Shown piece after piece: positions 34,170 through 44,834 of a stretch of DNA of 64,000 bases. The stretch covers positions 108,674,127-108,738,126 of the forward strand of contig CM060958.1 of assembly GCA_030765055.1 (NCBI GenBank), read 5' to 3'. This stretch comes from Mantis religiosa (Eukaryota; Arthropoda; Insecta; Mantodea; Mantidae). A program made the translations under genes and the position numbers. The notes beneath the pieces are model-generated. The model did not search any database and was not told the origin of the DNA. It saw nothing but the letters and a program-made list of their open reading frames with translations. Position 1 is the stretch's first letter, and each line of letters begins with the position of its first letter.

Positions 34170-35020
34170 ATATTACACTTTTAATCATGCTGAATAACAC
34201 TATTAAAAGATTTGCTCACTGCCTCCTGTAATCTCAAAATAAACGTTGAAAAACTAGCAAATATCTACTAAGTCGAACGTCACAAAGTCAGAGTAATTAC
34301 TTGGGTTGTTTCACACATCATAACTTCAAATGATCTTGGAGCCTCGTATGTAATAAAAAAGGAGAAACGTGTTGTGCAAAAGGCTGCAGGTGTATCGGCC
34401 CGTCTATCAGCAATCTGAAGGCTACCGGATTTCTTTGGCCTTTCATTCCATCCAGGATGTAATTTGTGTTTAGCGTACGGTATTTAAGTGCCGGTAATGC
34501 AGTAAATAGCCATTTCAAAACACAACATACTCCTGGCATCAATTTTGGACAGCTGCCTCTTTCGCTCGGTTTGGAATGCGTTCGTATCGAGATTAAGGAT
34601 CAGACTTCTGCAGCTTTCCTCAGTAAAGTATAAACTTTGGAAAATTTAGAGTTTCTTGTAGGGTATCTGTTATTTAAAAAACGAAGGGCATGTTTTGCCT
34701 TTCATGATAAGGGATAATCGGGAGATCAGGTCTCACCCAAGCTACTCGAACTCAGGTCCACTTGGTTCTAAGCAGAAACGCAACCTTGCAACATCTACCC
34801 TATTGGGAATAGACAAGAAATTCATTGTACTATTGATCTGAGTAGCTAAAATATTACATAGTTTACAAAAGAGTAAAACGTAATTTCAACATGTGTCTTA
34901 GAAATTACTATAATGCTTTGAACGAATCATCGTCTATTTGGTTTAATTAATAATAATGGTCTCTAGCTACGTTCCAATGGAGTATTTAAATATAATGATC
35001 CATATAGATCTGCAAACTTC
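34170..35020. other. Mostly unassigned DNA; possible tRNA-like relic
   Basis: On the minus strand near 34730-34800, a block with GGTTGCGTTTCTGC and GACCTGAGTTCGAGTAGC has weak A/B-box character. Only one copy was seen, so I do not name a family. Confidence 0.3.
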
Positions 35021-35026
35021 CTAAAT

Positions 35027-35078
35027 GCCCGCCTCTAAAGTGTAGATGGTAGTGTGTCAGTGTGTCAGTGTGTCAGGT
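35027..35078 (+). repeat. SINE-B head fragment with triplicated octamer
   Basis: GCCCGCCTCTAAAGTGTAG then ATGGTAGTGTGTC is the SINE-B head. It runs into three copies of a GTGTCAGT-like unit and stops before the B-box. Confidence 0.6.
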
Positions 35079-35084
35079 TAGTTA

Positions 35085-35640
35085 TCAATTACTGTTTCAA
35101 ATTGGATGATATTTGTCCTTGACCGCTATTAGGTGAGCAACCAATCGGAGTCCTGCGGTGTTGTCGTATTGCATTCCCCCTATGTGGTGTGTGACAAGCG
35201 GCAAACTAATAAATAAATACTATCCGCCCTAAGACAAAATTTCGGATTTTGCAAAAACTGATTCACGAGGGAGGAGAGAGTAATGTATCTAACATAACCG
35301 TAAAACCCCATATTTTTAACTCAAATAGTTTTCCTAATACAAATAAATAAAGTAAATGCCAGTATATTATAACAATGCATTGCCACGTAAGCACTGTAAT
35401 GAATATCATTATTGTTTGGCATGTATGCGTGAACGTATATTTGAAATTACTCAGAACTGAAACGTAAACATTTGACATGACGTGATAAAAGAAATATGTA
35501 CTTTGAATAAGTCAAAGTGTTTGTTAAATTCGATGAGATGAAACAATACACTTCTTGCTGGTCTGGCAGAACATCTCTGGTCAAATATTTTTGTTTATGA
35601 ACGCTTCGTAATCTCTATCTACTCTAGAGTTCAAAGCACC
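35085..35640. other. Unassigned DNA
   Basis: No feature recognised. Confidence 0.35.
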
Positions 35641-35644
35641 ATTA

Positions 35645-36040
35645 TTCAGTTACTCTTCCATTAAAATTGTATCAGCTGGAACAATGAGACACAATCCACC
35701 TTCCCCCTTACTACTGCCAGAACAATCCAATAGAGTTAATGTGGGCTCAAATTATGTTGCAAACAGAAATAATATTTTTAAACTGACTGAAGTTGAACGA
35801 CTTATTCACGAAGAAATTGACAAGGAATACAACAAGACTGGGAAAACTGCGTGAGACATCAGATAAACAACAAGAAGACGACTTTTGGAAAGAAATAGCA
35901 AGTAGTGAGATTTTTGAACCTATCATCATAAATTTGCAGTACTCAGACGTTGAAGACAATGACAATTACGAATTATCTCTCAACGTAAGTAACATTCACA
36001 GCTATACGGATGCACCGCTGGTATTTTCGTTGGATTAGAA
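35645..36040 (+). pseudogene. Tc1/mariner-superfamily transposase C-terminal relic
   Basis: Across three frames, the protein order of an insect IS630/Tc1-type transposase end can be read. First is a LPPYYCQNNPIELMWAQI block near 35693-35755, where the PIELMW motif carries the last catalytic acidic residue. Then comes NVGSNYVANRNNIFKLTEVE and RLIHEEIDKEYNKTG near 35735-35845. Last is RETSDKQQEDDFWKEIASSE followed by FEPIIINLQYSDVEDNDNYE in the frame at 35793-36038. The acidic Ser/Asp tail is typical of this group. At least two frameshifts make it inactive, and no N-terminal part was found upstream. Confidence 0.55.
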
Positions 36041-36044
36041 AAAT

Positions 36045-36400
36045 AGGTAATTTATGAACTATAATTAAATTTAAACTAAATATTTAAACCATTTGCGTAA
36101 TATACGTATATCCACGTTGCAATTTTGATTTGAACAACTGCAACGAAAATTCAGCAGTCTAGCGACAAGAACACTCGCAAGGTGCGAGAGCGAGGGAGTT
36201 CACAATATTTTGTTGAAACTTGTTGTTTAACACATGAAAACTTATTGGCTTTGACTGTTTCTAAAACATTACTAGTTGCTGATCTGCATATTTAGTAGCA
36301 TTATAAAAAGAGTGGAGATAACGAGGTGGCAACGCTGCAGGCTCTAACGCTTCTGATTCGCTGCGGGTGAGAACTCTTCCCATTTGAAATACATAATAGA
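36045..36400. other. Unassigned DNA
   Basis: No feature recognised. Confidence 0.35.
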
Positions 36401-36401
36401 T

Positions 36402-36510
36402 GAGGTTTTCCCTTATCCTGAGAGATGAATGTCGGCAACTCTAAGCTCTATGTACCCTGGGCTCATTTGAGTATCATTTCATTCATCGTCTAATACGACA
36501 ACGTAAATTA
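36402..36510 (+). repeat. SINE-B body fragment
   Basis: GAGGTTTTCCCTTATCCTGA, GATGAATGTCGG, CTCTAAGCTCTATGTACCC and GGGCTCATTTGAGTATCAT match the SINE-B body. The head is absent. It ends in CGTAAATTAAAATA. Confidence 0.75.
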
Positions 36511-36514
36511 AAAT

Positions 36515-37140
36515 ATAAATCTAATAAAAATGCCCAGGAGTACAGTTTTATGACAGATGGTTTCAAATTCTTCTGACTTCTAAATCATTTTAAATTAAGA
36601 TAAGGCCTCACAAGAACATAAAATATGCTAGACTCACAGTTTCTTTCCTGTACATTCTACAATCCCTTTTACCCTGAAACATTCCTGACGGTTGAGATGC
36701 TTTTTCATTGTAACATGGCTGTGAGAAATGCAGAAATTGTTCTGGGCTCAAGTCAATTACATACCAGTAAACTTTCAGTTGTTTTATTAAATCGAATTCC
36801 TGGAGTTTTAAACCAGGTTTTATGATTTACTTAAAACCAGTTCTTAATTGCATCTCTTACTAAACATCAAGATGTTTCTAGAGTAGACTGTGGTACAATA
36901 GATGTTAGCGTACGTTGTGTAGAAAAAAAAGGAATAAAATTATCCAAGTAAGAAACAGGTTAGATTAAATTATGTAAAAAGGGAGGGGGTGAAAGCAGTT
37001 ATAGAAAGGAATACAGGTTAAAGATATATAAAGGTAATTATTGCACTCAATGGATGCGCGAGTTTAATAAGTCGTGTAAAAATTTACAATTAATATTTGT
37101 TATGTTTCGAAGAAAAGCATTTTTATTCACTTAATATATT
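36515..37140. other. Unassigned AT-rich DNA
   Basis: A 66-codon frame at 36625-36825 has no domain. Nothing else recognised. Confidence 0.35.
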
Positions 37141-37144
37141 CTAA

Positions 37145-37333
37145 TGTAAATCTTATCGAACGGTGCATGAAATGAAGCTCAAATGAACTCCATGGCCCTT
37201 AGAACATGGGACTCTCAGGATAATGGAAAATTCCGGAAAATGTCTTATCCAGATAACTCACCCTGACCAAGATTCGAACTCACAATCTCTTGAGTGTAAG
37301 GTGGACACCATACTTCCTCACCACTACGGTGGC
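37145..37333 (-). repeat. SINE-B copy, diverged
   Basis: Antisense body and head: GGTGCATGAAATGAAGCTC, CCAGATAACTCACCCTGACC, AAGATTCGAACTCACAATC (B-box), and CACTACGGTGGC at the head end. More diverged than the 48 kb and 50 kb copies. Confidence 0.7.
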
Positions 37334-37449
37334 AAGAAATGTCTTATTAAGATAAAAGCAATTCAAGATACTTAATTCAAACTCATATTCCAAAAAGAGT
37401 TGCCATTCTGATACCTATAGGAAGTTTTCAAAACACATACCTAAATATG

Positions 37450-37452
<3 letters not shown>

Positions 37453-37492
<40 letters not shown>

Positions 37493-37518
37493 TGTGTCTG
37501 CGCGTGTGTCTGCGCACG
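37453..37518. repeat. (GT)n microsatellite
   Basis: About 27 pure TG units, then interrupted CGTGTGTCTG repeats to about 37518. Confidence 0.95.
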
Positions 37519-37524
37519 CTTATA

Positions 37525-38115
37525 GCTATCTTCGATAGTTACGACACAAAAATGTTCAAGAAAATGTTTCCCCATACCTAACTAGCTTTCCATAAACAAA
37601 TCATTATTTTGATTTTCGAAAAATATCTGAACCATTTTCACTAAAATATAATATATTTTAGACATTTTATGATAAAAAATATATGTAGCTGGAATTTTCA
37701 AGTAGGCTGTGAAGCAATTTTCAATCTAGAATGACTTTCGTATAACTGTAAACTGTAACTGATCCATAAAACCTTAGTATTGAGAAGATATAGATCGGAG
37801 GAGGACGGTAACGGCGGTGTGACGTCAGCTCCGTCAGCTCTAACCACCAAATATGCTCCCGAACGAAAGGCAGGATAGAGTGTGACGTCACCGCGCTGAT
37901 TTCTATTGCCCAAGAGAAAGGAAACAGTTTGATGCGTTAGGGGTCCGACAGCGTAGGAAAGACAGGAAAACGTTTCGGGTATTAATAATATATGCAACTT
38001 ACATCTTGGGTGTTGTAATACAAATGCTGACTTCTTTAATTACAAAATTGGTCACAGTTTATAAATAATTATATTTTGGCTTATCTGAAGTTTATCAAGT
38101 TTATCTGAAGGTCAG
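37525..38115. other. Unassigned DNA next to the hAT relic
   Basis: Could be the 3' part of the same hAT element, but no terminal repeat or 8-bp duplication was identified. Confidence 0.35.
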
Positions 38116-38120
38116 GCATG

Positions 38121-38500
38121 TTATAAAGTAAATAAAATGAAGTAAAACATAAAGTAATTTTCTTTCCAAATTAGAGGAGATCCATTCTGAACAAAATTAC
38201 GTAGACATTTTCCGACACTTTTTGTTCGGTTTTTCTTTAACTCTGAGACTTTCTTAACTCGAAGGCTGCATGTTAGATTGTAATACGACAAGGTGCTTCG
38301 GGGTTTGGACTTGGCTAATTTCATAACAGAAAAATATTGTTCGCACACATATGTCGAGCCAAACATACACAATGTCCGTGCGGCAAGTGAATACAACCTC
38401 TTAAAACTGGTTTGGTGGACATTCTTGTAAAAATCAGTCAAGTCTTTCTTGTATGTATATTTGTCCTTCAATAAATCGTCACATTGTAAATCTTACAGTT
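38121..38500 (-). pseudogene. hAT transposase C-terminal relic
   Basis: The frame at 38471-38121 reads YKKDLTDFYKNVHQTSFKRL, then ARTLCMFGSTYVCEQYFSVM, then KLAKSKPRSTLSYYNLTCSL. CEQ.FS.M...K...R..L....L..L is the hAT dimerisation block, as in vertebrate ZBED/GTF2IRD2-like and insect relatives. In the same frame just upstream lie DLQCDDLLKDK and an in-frame stop, so the copy is broken before this point. No zinc finger or catalytic residues are preserved nearby. It is a different lineage from the fragment at 3.4-3.6 kb. Confidence 0.8.
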
Positions 38501-38504
38501 CCAT

Positions 38505-39435
38505 TTAGTACGTGGCAGCTATATTGTTGTCATCGAGTATGCTACACCTGACTGAACCCTCAGATTATGTACCCACAGCGCCATTTATATAGGCAACTTG
38601 TACTACACGGCTCTTGCCTGACGTCACACGCACTGCAGGATTCGCTCCCCGCTGAAATACGTCACAACTCTCGAAGCTGACCTCCTCTGTTACAGATCTT
38701 ACTAAAGCATACAATTTATATGCAGTATTTTGTTTTTGCATTAACATTTCCGAAGTATTCTTTGTTATTGTTTTCAGTTCTCAAATATTTAATACATTTT
38801 TTCCATGTGTAAATATTTCCTTTTTCTTTTTTATTTCCACTCTCTCTGTAGTTACATGTATTCTAAACTTGCAACTACATAATTTGCGAAAGTGCCAAGA
38901 AATAGATGGCGCTGTTAGTAGAGAACGCAGCTTGGTGCACACATCCTTGTTCTTGTTTTCGCAACGTTACGAAAGGTAATATAAGGAGTAGTATGGGAAG
39001 TAGCCGACCTCAAGTAGCGCCACATTAGGCAGATGAAGATGAGCGAAAGGTCAGGCCTTGTGGTCCATCTTGGTATCCGGGAGTAACCGCAAGGGCGAGG
39101 GACACAAGGCTGCTGGAACCTATACTTTCTAATAATGTGTAACACTTCGCTCTTCTTATGAATTTGGTCTAAAAGCTCTCTCTAAGTATTATCAATACAA
39201 AATGTTTGAGGTACTTAGCATACAGCTTTCTAAAAGCTTGCAATGATTCTGTGGGAAACTAAACGATAGATACTTGATTTTCACTTTTAGTGTTGTGTAT
39301 GAAGTAGGGGAAATCATAATTGAGTTTTTATTGCTGTACGCTCTTAACTGCTGTAATACTCAACGTTACATTCTATATTGCACGTGAAAGATGTCTTAAT
39401 TTTGCTTTATTACATTTAAGGCTGTTCTATCTGCT
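38505..39435. other. Unassigned DNA
   Basis: No feature recognised apart from the continuation of the hAT relic at its left edge. Confidence 0.35.
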
Positions 39436-39439
39436 GTAA

Positions 39440-39648
39440 ACTTATAACAGGTCTGGGTTCGATCCCAGGCGACTGCATGTGAGAATTGTGATGGATAAAG
39501 CAGCGTAGGGGCTGATTTCCTCCGGGTGCTCCGCTTTCCCCCACCATCTCATTCCACTGATGCTCCCTCTTCATTTTATGTATCATCAGTGTCACCGCCT
39601 GCGGTGCCGCATGTATAAAAGCGGGAGTTAAACATCACAAAAAATCTA
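39440..39648 (+). repeat. SINE-E, head-truncated
   Basis: Starts in the B-box (TCTGGGTTCGATCCCAGGCG) and runs through CTCCGGGTGCTCCGC, CATCTCATTCCACTG and CATCAGTGTCACCGCCTGCG to GCGGGAGTTAAACATCACA. This matches the full antisense copy at 40276-40516. Confidence 0.8.
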
Positions 39649-39682
39649 TAACACGTGACCTCTGGTTTGTAGCAGTAATACC

Positions 39683-40580
39683 TTGGTGATTATCGAGCGG
39701 TATGACTCAGGCGGTTTTGTCTGTTGCCCGCATTTGGGAGGCCCGGGTTCGTTTCCCCTGGACGACCTACCTGACCCATGTGTTTTTCGGGGGTTTTCCC
39801 GGGTCGATAGGCGAATGCTGGGTAGGTTAAGTACATCCCCCGAATTTCCTGTCCCTCCATTACATCTCCATTCTCATTTCATATCATCTTTCATCTGGTG
39901 ATCTCTTTCAGGGTAGAAGTTTCGGTGGGAATCTCGGTGGTGCATGGCGGGATGATATGCTCTGAGGTAACTACTTCCTCCTCCGGGTGTTTGGTGCTAG
40001 TGTCCGCTCCTCTGATGAGACCATTTCAGGACCGCCAGCCAGGGATCTTTGGGGCTTGGATCGCCTGTCTGGTACCTGAGCTCGTTGCCATCCCGCAGTA
40101 GGGGAGCGTGTTCGTTGTCCTGGCCTATCGGGGAAAGTCTCTATCTAAGAAACTATAGGACCCTGCCCTCTGCACTGTCGTGGCTCCTTGGGTTGGCCGC
40201 CCTCTGTCACCTTCGCCTCATCCTTCCTCCCGAGGGTACCCCCACTTGGGGGCATAGAAACAATGGGAAATGTGAAATGTGTAGTGTTTAACGCCCGCTT
40301 TTACTACATACGGCACCGCAGCCGGTGACACTGATGGCACATGAGATGAAGATGGAGCACCGTTGGAATGAGATGGCGAGGGAAACCGGAGATCCCGGAG
40401 AAAACCCGCCCCAGCGCCGTGTCGTCCACCACAAATCTCACTTCGCGGTCGCCTGGGATCGAACCCGGGCCGCCTTGATGAGAGCCAAGCGGTCTAACCA
40501 CTGAGCCACGGCGCAGCCTGGAACAATGGGCCCAGCATGGTGGCCTAAGTACCGAATCCCCTACGTAATGAAATCCTAAT
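39683..40580 (+). repeat. SINE-A long copy, split by SINE-E
   Basis: Head with B-box GGCCCGGGTTCGTTTCCCC, then GTTTTTCGGGGGTTTTCCCG. The body runs through CATCCCCCGAATTTCCTGTC, GGTAGAAGTTTCGGTGGG and CCCACTTGGGGGCATAG to GAAACAATGGG at about 40256-40266. It resumes after the SINE-E as GGAACAATGGGCCC and ends GTACCGAATCCCCTACG, TAATGAAATCCTAAT. The duplicated GAACAATGGG is the TSD of the insertion. Confidence 0.8.
40276..40516 (-). repeat. SINE-E full copy inside SINE-A
   Basis: The minus-strand head GCGCCGTGGCTCAGTGGTTA then GACCGCTTGG has a textbook A-box. Some 35 bases on is the B-box CCCGGGTTCGATCCCAGGCG. The body ends GCGGGCGTTAAACACTACAC. Flanking copies of (G/A)AACAATGGG mark its TSD. 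It is the best-preserved polymerase III promoter in the window. Confidence 0.85.
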
Positions 40581-40582
40581 AG

Positions 40583-40755
40583 GAGGATGAATGAAATGGT
40601 GCTCAAATGGGCCCAGGGTTCATAAAACTTAAGAGTTACAGGATAAGTGGAAACTCCAGAAAAAAATATCAGGATAACTTACCCTGATCCAGATTCGAAT
40701 TAGGGAGCTCCTGAACGTGAGTCAGAAACGTACCATCTACACTACAGAGGCAGAC
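40583..40755 (-). repeat. SINE-B copy, diverged
   Basis: Begins directly after SINE-A with GGATGAATGAAATGGTGCTC, has B-box antisense CCAGATTCGAATTAGGGAGC, and head end ACTACAGAGGCAGAC. Confidence 0.75.
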
Positions 40756-40759
40756 ACAT

Positions 40760-41400
40760 TTGCGGACTGAACGGATTCGTTATTAAATAGTACAAAAATA
40801 AATATAAACCTATAAAAAGTGGCGTCTTCTGTTTTATGCGATTCTCGTTTCATCACCCCAAAATATTTTAAAGACAAGGTAACATTCCTTCATAATTCGA
40901 CTTGCAATATTTCACCAAAGGCGTTTTACGACTCGGCTCTAAACTGCAGTTTTTGAATGAGCACTACCTTAACATTATGTCAGAGCGAGACTTGATGTTT
41001 CGCCAGACATGACCCATTGCCATGACGACGCATATGCAAAGCCAGTGTATGACATCAGCGGGGTTATCTTCCTTACTTGGTGCATTCACTAACTGACTGC
41101 ATGCTAATAGTGACCCAACGTCTGTGAATGTCACCGTGTTCCAAAATGTAACACGCCCTAGACACATTTCTACTTTCGCTAGCTCAATGGAATGACACTG
41201 CTGTTAAATAAGGATGCGACAATCTCCACTTTTATTTTATTAAAAATTGATTTAATGAGAAATCGTTATTCATTTTTTATGATTGACCATACATAGAAAA
41301 CGAAATCTCAGACGCATCGCATAGCAACCACTTTAAAACATTTGACGATCGCTTAAAATCTACTCTATTGACATATTCCCCTTGTACTAGCAATAAGATA
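40760..41400. other. Unassigned DNA
   Basis: No feature recognised. Confidence 0.35.
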
Positions 41401-41414
41401 ATGTAAAATGTCTT

Positions 41415-41536
41415 TGAAATGTAATATTAAGTTTCTTAAGTAATATTTTGCTTAATATTACTTCAAAGTAAGACCGGTATTTATTTAACTTTAACTCGTT
41501 ATTACTTTTACCTTTATGTAATATTCGATTCAGATG
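41415..41536. repeat. 120-bp direct repeat, copy 1
   Basis: AAGTTTCTTAAGTAATATTT ... CGATTCAGAT is nearly identical to 43483-43588. It contains an inverted pair AAGTAATATT/AATATTACTT that could form a small stem. Minus-strand frames through both copies share a peptide (KGKSNNELKLN.YRSYFEV), but only because the DNA is repeated. Confidence 0.85.
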
Positions 41537-41544
41537 TGGGCAGC

Positions 41545-43395
41545 GATTACTTCTTCCTTTTGAAAATAACGGTATCAAAAGCCACCAAATGGAGTTGGGG
41601 CGCTCTTCCTCTGAGAAGAACAAAGCAAACAATTGACTGCGCCTTTCTAGGGACACTCCTTTCCTTATTGTTAAATCACCATTATCTTCAGTACTGCGTA
41701 TTTTTCTCATCAACATTCTGCGATAGTGCTCAATTTTGTGCCACGTGGGATCAGGCTGCATATTTTAAAATCTCTTTGTCTCTTAACTCTGAAAAAACAA
41801 AAAACAAATGCGACCTACTGGCATTCATTGCAGGAGACACGCGACATAATAACCACGTGCGATTATCGGATTATGTACGTGTTTTTCTAAACCTTCATCA
41901 ATTGATTTAGTAGTCAGCAGATGTCCATCATCTCAGCATGCTATTTGCAATTATCTATACTCACTTCTAATACACTTCACTGAATTGTTTAATCCTGATT
42001 AAATTTAATTAAACTCTTACGTTGGTGCGATAATTATATTAATTTTAATATTTTAGAACCAGCTCGTGAGTTGGACAAGACCTTCAAAGCATGAATCCTT
42101 ACTTTGTTTTCTTTTCGTTCCGGAGATTGACACCAGCTTTATTTAAATACTCAGATCATAAAAGTGGTATATTTTATTTTCCCGGAAAATATAAAATGTA
42201 TAGGTAATAACTATTCTTTCAATTACTTTAAAGTTATTTATATCACTTATTATAACGAAATTCTTGTGTAAACATTTGAACAGTTATTTTATTTTCATAA
42301 AAGAATATTTTCTTTACTTATATCAAAGAATGTCTGGTTTTTTTCTTATTTACCAATTTTGATTGGTGTTATGTACCATTAAAAATATCTCAAATAATAT
42401 ATTTTGGAATATTTTTTCAGCTATTTATTCTTGTTATTGTGTATATTTTATATTCGCAACTTGTATTTATTTTTTTATTTATTTTTATATTTTTGTACTA
42501 ATTTATTTGTACTTGTTTGGGGAATAAGAAATGTTTTCCGATATGAGTATATACTTAACAAATTCCTCTGCATGTTGTGTAAGTCTTCAGTCTATTGTTT
42601 TGCCACATTTTATCTGGTGGCGTGTATTTCCATAGTACCTATATATTCTGTGTACTCACTATGTGTGGCTACTTTATTCAACCATTATTTAAATCATTTT
42701 TGCACACGTTTCCCTCTCTTCTGTGTTTTGATCTTTTGGGAGGGTCAAATATATCTGCTTCGTATAAAGTCATAATAGGATATGTTTGTCGTCTAGCATC
42801 TAAAAGCTTCTCTTTCGTTTTACAATAGATTATTGAGACTCTCTTTTCATTTTTTTACAAAAACGTTTCTCTTTAAATTACTTTGCTTTTTAAGCAGTAT
42901 TTTAATGTTAATTGTGATTAGGTTTCTTTAAATTTGAAAATACCCTGTTTTTAAAAATATTCTTTTTAAATATTTGTTCTAATTATGTAATTTAATTAAT
43001 TTACATTGTCTAACTTTCTACGAGTAAAACATTTTGGGTAACATGCTTTCCGATTTATTTGTTCTTCCGTCATCGATTTTTTCATACTATAGCAGTTTGG
43101 GTGGGCTGATTTGCATAATATTACACTTTTGTGTCGTGAAGTCCTGTTTTAATCAAAATAATGTAAGTCTGAATTATATACACTAATTTGAACAAGGAGT
43201 TTTAACAAATAACCTTTCTTTAGAATATTTACTTTTTGTTTCGCTTAATAACTATCATTTTTTGTTTACATTAGTTAAAACCATGCATTATGGAGATTCA
43301 GTTATTTGGTAATAACATGGAATGTAAACTTTTGCTATTATTTTATTAATGTTGCATTTAGGTATTTTTTTCGTTCAACACCGTTTCACCTAGTA
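41545..43395. other. Unassigned AT-rich DNA
   Basis: The long hydrophobic frames at 41536-41910 and 42404-42775 look like AT-rich chance frames. No domain recognised. Confidence 0.4.
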
Positions 43396-43400
43396 GGTAG

Positions 43401-43450
43401 GTGATCCGTAAAGATGAATAAAATGTGATGAATGATGCTCAAATGAGCAA
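43401..43450 (-). repeat. SINE-B 3' fragment
   Basis: GTGATCCGTAAAGATGAAT, AAATGTGATGAATGATGCTC and AAATGAGC match the antisense SINE-B 3' body end only. Confidence 0.5.
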
Positions 43451-43474
43451 TAAAGTTTCAAGTTTCCTAATACT

Positions 43475-43588
43475 TTTTTTAAGTTTCTTAAGTAATATTT
43501 TGCTTAATATTACTTCAAAGTAAGACCGGTATTCATTTAACTTTAACTCGTTATTACTTTTACCTTTATGTAATATTCGATTCAGATT
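43475..43588. repeat. 120-bp direct repeat, copy 2
   Basis: Second copy of the 41415-41536 repeat, about 2.07 kb away in the same orientation. Confidence 0.85.
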
Positions 43589-43594
43589 CGAAAA

Positions 43595-44105
43595 GCAAAC
43601 CCAAAGAGGAATTCTTATCTGAGTTATGTAGCGGTGATCTGAACTCCCATAATCTCCAACTTTACGTCCGTAGTAAAAAAGAGCGCCTGTATACAGACTA
43701 ATGGTGCACATTCGTGCTAAAAGCGTTGCCTATGTATAGAGGCGGAATACCACGTGATACCAAACGTTCGCATGCAGAATCAACAGAACAAGATGTATGT
43801 GTGATTGATTTAAAATTATGAATGACTTTTTAAACACCCCCGCAGGATTATACATCTAAAATAAAGTGTACCATTCCACAAAGAATCTGGTGCTTTTACT
43901 GCAGCAGAAATGTAGGATTTGAGGTCCCTGAGTTAAAACATTTCAGTAAGAACGCTGAAATTCCGATAAATGCCAAATTTATGTTTCTCAGAAATTTCCT
44001 CAACGTAAACCATTTTTAAAATGCAAAGGCGTTCATTCTTATATACTTTCTCAAGAGCCTTCTTTAAGATTTTGTTTTAATATTGAATTTTGTGTTATAG
44101 GATGA
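43595..44105. other. Unassigned DNA
   Basis: No feature recognised. Confidence 0.35.
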
Positions 44106-44109
44106 ACAT

Positions 44110-44830
44110 TTTGTATGTTTTGTAAAGGGGTTTTCAAGAAGACTGGCCTATCTGTGATCTTAAATAATACACTTCTATAAAGGATAGAGGTTTATTTATA
44201 TTTTATTTTTGAACATACTTAGTCATTACATGTGGAAGAGAACACCAGTTAAGTGACCGCCGTGACTTCGTTGGGTTTCTCGTATATGTTGACCCAGTTT
44301 TCAATGACAGAAGAACTTATATATAGTTTCAACTTCATGAATAATACGCATGATTTTATTCATAAGATTATTCACCATTTGTGATTTGTTGGCATAAACT
44401 TTATATTTAACATAGCCCCACAAGAAGTAACCCAACAGCGTTAAATCACATGATCTAGGGGGCCAGTTAACCCCAACACGGGAAATGATGAAACCTCTGA
44501 ACTTATCCTTCAAAGGATCGATTGTTTCCAGAGCAGTATGATTCAGCACCATCTTGCTGAAACCAAATATTTCTGAGATACATATCATTCTATTGAGAAC
44601 AAAATAGCGCCTTATAAGAGCAATACACGGAAGGTTTGCGAACAGATTATCTGTTTTGATAATGAATGTTCACAATATCTACGCGTTGCTGAGTGGTGTA
44701 ATGTTCCATGGTTATTTGTCAATAACAACTGAAACTACATTAAAAATTACTGCTGTAACTCAATAACAATGGCAACTATCATATGTTAAAAATAGGACGC
44801 TATTGTTGAAAATTTTGGCTAATGAAACAT
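44110..44830 (-). pseudogene. Internally deleted Tc1/mariner-type transposon
   Basis: On the minus strand near 44715-44635, an N-terminal start reads MEHYTTQQRVDIVNIHYQNR, then a stop. This is the first helix of an insect transposase family. Soon after, the C-terminal part follows. One frame gives LRNIWFQQDGAE with the second catalytic aspartate. Another (44588-44301) gives FRGFIISRVGVNWPPRSCD, then LTLLGYFLWGYVKYKVYANK with the third catalytic block. About 200 residues between N-terminus and catalytic core are gone. Element ends were not fixed. Confidence 0.75.
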
Positions 44831-44834
44831 TATT

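Noticed and set aside
40440..40516. Strong A- and B-boxes suggesting a functional tRNA gene
   Set aside because: The sequence continues into a repeated SINE body, lies between TSDs, and recurs at 39.44 kb. The same reasoning was applied to the heads at 4.9, 7.5, 9.0, 18.2, 48.4, 50.2 and 63.4 kb.
42404..42775. A 123-codon hydrophobic frame resembling a membrane protein
   Set aside because: Phe/Leu/Tyr-rich composition is what TTT/TAT-rich DNA gives by chance. No start context, motif or splice sites.
41387..43711. Two minus-strand frames sharing a 35-residue peptide, as if a small gene family
   Set aside because: The shared peptide is simply the translated 120-bp DNA repeat. The rest of each frame is unrelated.
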